A DNA stretch of 7,855 bases, taken from Pseudomonadota bacterium (lineage in GTDB: Bacteria > Pseudomonadota > Alphaproteobacteria > Rhizobiales > Devosiaceae). Position numbers and translations under genes: made by a program. The notes under the pieces are model-generated. The model was not told the origin of the DNA. It saw only the letters and a program-made list of their open reading frames with translations, and did not search any database. The stretch lies in the NCBI GenBank assembly GCA_023437755.1, contig JAEZFJ010000399.1, positions 1 to 7,855 of the forward strand. The letters run 5' to 3'. Of this stretch, positions 5,775-7,855 are shown one piece after another (position 1 is the stretch's first letter; each line of letters begins with the position of its first letter).

Positions 5775-6903
5775 ATGCGCGCGGAAACCGAAAAGGCCGT
5801 TGCCGAAATCGAGCAGGTGCTGACCCTGCTGAGGAGGCATCTTTGACTGGGATACTGCTGAACTCCGCCTGGCGGCGCTGAACGCCGAAACCGAATCCCC
5901 CGACTTCTGGAACGACCCCGAGAAGGCTCGGGTGCGGATGCGCGAGCGCGACGACCTCGATGTCGCGGTGAAGACCGTCCGCGAGCTGGAAGCCGGAATC
6001 CGCGACAATGTCGAACTGATCGAACTCGGCGAGGCCGAGGGCGACGAGGGCGTCGTCAAGGAAGCCGAAGCGGCGCTGCTCGACCTCAAGCAATCCGCCC
6101 GTCGGCGCCAGATCGAGACTCTGCTTTCGGGCGAGGTCGACGCCAACGACTGCTATGTGGAAATCCATGCCGGCGCCGGCGGCACCGAGTCTCAGGACTG
6201 GGCCAACATGCTCCTGCGCATGTACACCCGCTGGGCGGAGCGCCGGAAGCTCAAGGTGGAAACCATCGAGTTCCACGACGGCGAAGAAGCCGGCATCAAG
6301 TCCGCCACCATCCAGGTGAAGGGCCACAATGCCTATGGCTGGCTGAAGACCGAGAGCGGGGTGCATCGACTGGTGCGCATCAGCCCTTACGACTCGGCGG
6401 CCCGGCGTCACACCAGCTTTTCGAGCGTCTGGGTCTATCCGGTGATCGACGACACCATCGACATCGAGATCCGCGACAGCGACCTGAAGGTAGATACCTA
6501 TCGCGCGTCCGGTGCCGGTGGGCAGCACGTCAACACCACCGATTCAGCGATCCGCATCACCCATGTTCCGACCGGCATCATCGTCGCCTGTCAGCAGGAG
6601 CGCAGCCAGCACAAGAACCGTGCGACTGCCATGAACATGCTGCGGGCGCGGCTCTACGAGATGGAGATGCAGAAGCGCGAAGAGGCGACCAACGCCCAGG
6701 CGGCGAGCAAGACCGATATCGGCTGGGGTCACCAGATCCGCTCCTACGTCCTGCAGCCATACCAGATGGTGAAGGACCTGCGGACCGGCGTGGAGAGCGG
6801 CCAACCTTCGGTGGTGCTCGACGGCGACCTCGACCAGTTCATGGAAGCAGCCCTGGCGCAGCGCGTCGGCGTTGCCACCGACGTCACCGCGGACGCAGAC
6901 TAG
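5775..6903 (+). CDS. prfB: Peptide chain release factor 2 (programmed +1 frameshift)
   Basis: RF2 recognises UGA and UAA stop codons in the ribosomal A site and triggers peptide release. Translation starts at ATG 5775 (AAGGA at 5762-5766, 8 nt upstream), reads 23 codons to CTT at 5841-5843, meets an in-frame TGA at 5844-5846, and continues in the +1 frame from GAC at 5845. The joined product is 375 residues, close to the usual RF2 length. The N-terminal domain includes the SPDFWNDPEKA signature just after the shift. EIHAGAGGTESQDW is at about 129-142. The anticodon tripeptide is SPY at 203-205, within RISPYDSAARRHTSF, where E. coli has SPF; as I recall, Tyr is common in alphaproteobacteria. 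The catalytic GGQ is at 248-250, in ASGAGGQHVNT. The stop is 3 nt from that of the convergent peptidase gene. Confidence 0.97.
5832..5847 (+). promoter_or_regulatory. prfB programmed +1 frameshift site (autoregulatory)
   Basis: AGGAGG (5832-5837), a perfect internal Shine-Dalgarno-like element, is followed by CAT and then CTT TGA C (5841-5847). This is the canonical RF2 recoding signal with the standard 3-nt spacing before the slippery CTT. Known mechanism: when RF2 is scarce, the ribosome pauses at UGA and the peptidyl-tRNA-Leu slips from CUU to UUU, giving full-length RF2; when RF2 is abundant, translation ends after 23 residues. The TGA C context is a poor stop, which favours shifting. Confidence 0.96.
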
Positions 6904-6906
6904 CGG

Positions 6907-7855
6907 CTACATCAGCGCCAGCAATTGCCGCCCGGCCTCGAGGAATTCCTTGGGGTTCAGGGCGGCATCGTTGCGGCGCACCTCGAAGTGCAGGTGCGGT
7001 CCGGTGGAGCGGCCGGTGGAGCCGACCCGGGCAATCGGCGTGCCGGTGTTCACGCGCTGGCCTTTCTCCACCAGATAAGCAGAGAGATGGCCGTAGCGGG
7101 TGACCAAACCACTGCTGTGGGTCACCTCCACCGTCTTGCCGTAGCCGGACTTCTGCCCAACGAAGGTGACGAGGCCAGCGGCGGCGCTGAAGACGCTGGT
7201 GCCGCTGGGCGCCGCAAAATCGAGACCGGCATGGAAGGCGCGTGAACCGGTGAACGGGTCCTTGCGATTGCCGAAGCCGGATGATTGCCGGTAGCCATCG
7301 CTGATCGGCATGTGCACCGGCGCTGCGTCGATGCTCTGCCGCGCGGCCTGGTAGCGGATCAGGGCGGCCAGGACTGCGTTGGCATCCTCCACCGCCGGGC
7401 TGAGTGCCGCATCCTCCACCGGCGCCAGAAGTGGCCCGCCGATGCCTTCATCAAGAGGCGGCAGGGTGACCGGAATGCCCAGCCGAGTCAGCGTGGACAC
7501 AATCCCGTCGGTGCGCTCACTGGCGGTGGAGGCGATGGACGCCATGGCCGAGCGGGTCTCGGTCATCATCTGGTCGATCGAGGCCGCCGTAGCGGCAAGG
7601 TCGGGATTGCCGGAGGCCGTGGTCGGCACGGTAATGGCGGCTGTTGTGGGGGTTACCGCCGGGGCGATGCCGAGTGCGTCGGCCTTGTCGACAAGGACCT
7701 TCACCAACTGGTGCTGTTCGAGCAGGACCTCCTGCTGCTGCGCCAGGTCCTGCAACTGCAGGTTCATGGCGCCGGCCTGGGCGTAGGTGCGCGAATGCAG
7801 GCGGTCGATCTCGACCCTGAGCGCGGCGATACGATCCTCGTAGGCAGAGATGATC
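6907..7855 (-). CDS. M23 family metallopeptidase (LytM-type), N-terminus outside window
   Basis: The frame is open to the right edge, so the internal Met codon at 7765-7767 is probably not the start; at least 29 more codons lie upstream of it (IISAYEDRIAALRVEIDRLH and on). Layout from the visible N-terminal side: a heptad-rich, Gln/Leu-rich coiled coil (to about 7690), a Thr/Ala/Pro-rich linker, a helical region, then the peptidase domain. Zn-site motifs are HAGLD (His codon 7231-7233, Asp 7219-7221), YGHLS, and HLHFE (first His of the pair at 6994-6996, second at 6988-6990), so the catalytic set looks complete. Known role: cleavage of peptide cross-links in murein, or activation of amidases if degenerate. 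The coiled coil plus LytM layout recalls EnvC/NlpD-like septation factors, but the intact ligands suggest an active endopeptidase. It is probably periplasmic, although the signal or anchor is not visible. Confidence 0.9.
   Translation of the reverse strand, partial: IISAYEDRIAALRVEIDRLHSRTYAQAGAMNLQLQDLAQQQEVLLEQHQLVKVLVDKADALGIAPAVTPTTAAITVPTTASGNPDLAATAASIDQMMTETRSAMASIASTASERTDGIVSTLTRLGIPVTLPPLDEGIGGPLLAPVEDAALSPAVEDANAVLAALIRYQAARQSIDAAPVHMPISDGYRQSSGFGNRKDPFTGSRAFHAGLDFAAPSGTSVFSAAAGLVTFVGQKSGYGKTVEVTHSSGLVTRYGHLSAYLVEKGQRVNTGTPIARVGSTGRSTGPHLHFEVRRNDAALNPKEFLEAGRQLLALM

Noticed and set aside
5371..6528. 385-codon minus-strand open frame spanning the start of the TraB gene and half of prfB
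   Set aside because: It overlaps the conserved RF2 coding sequence and reads the TraB gene in a wrong frame. It has no domain, and its composition is that of a shadow frame.
7379..7786. 135-codon + strand open frame opposite the peptidase coiled coil
   Set aside because: It is a Ser/Ala/Arg-rich shadow of the M23 peptidase gene, with no motifs of its own.

Overview
The window is GC-rich and densely coding, with alphaproteobacterial character. The release factor 2 carries the SPY form of the anticodon tripeptide within ISPYDSAARRHTSF, and the MalK/UgpC-type transporter, the paired sugar enzymes and the M23 endopeptidase all fit Hyphomicrobiales (Rhizobiales), possibly a Devosia-like genus. 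The genus is an impression from the protein sequences, not a computed placement.

Left part (1-4752, all + strand): a carbohydrate uptake and catabolism locus. It opens with the C-terminal end of a sugar ABC transporter ATPase, entering from outside the window. Two modules in the same order follow: a TIM-barrel sugar isomerase/epimerase (389-1135) with a Gfo/Idh/MocA dehydrogenase (1138-2280, 2 nt apart), then a second, longer TIM-barrel protein (2446-3501) with a second Gfo/Idh/MocA dehydrogenase (3601-4752). Inverted repeats sit in each larger gap (341-362, 2337-2364, 3519-3568). A good intrinsic terminator at 4773-4803 ends the locus. The set looks like a pathway in which NAD(P)-dependent oxidation of a sugar or glycoside is combined with metal-dependent isomerisation, epimerisation or elimination, as in known 3-keto-glycoside and inositol pathways. 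The substrate cannot be read from the sequence.

Right part (4812-7855): housekeeping and envelope genes. A TraB/GumN-family protein with a signal peptide lies on the minus strand and is divergent from prfB (release factor 2). prfB contains the classic programmed +1 frameshift: AGGAGG, three bases, then CTT TGA C, with the in-frame UGA as codon 24. An ORF caller that does not model the shift loses the N-terminus. prfB runs convergently, with only 3 nt between stop codons, into a minus-strand M23 metallopeptidase whose N-terminus lies beyond the window.

I saw no mobile elements, CRISPR arrays, tRNAs or rRNAs. The clearest regulatory feature is the prfB recoding site. The least explained part is the twin isomerase/dehydrogenase cassette, including a dehydrogenase in which the usual catalytic His is Tyr.
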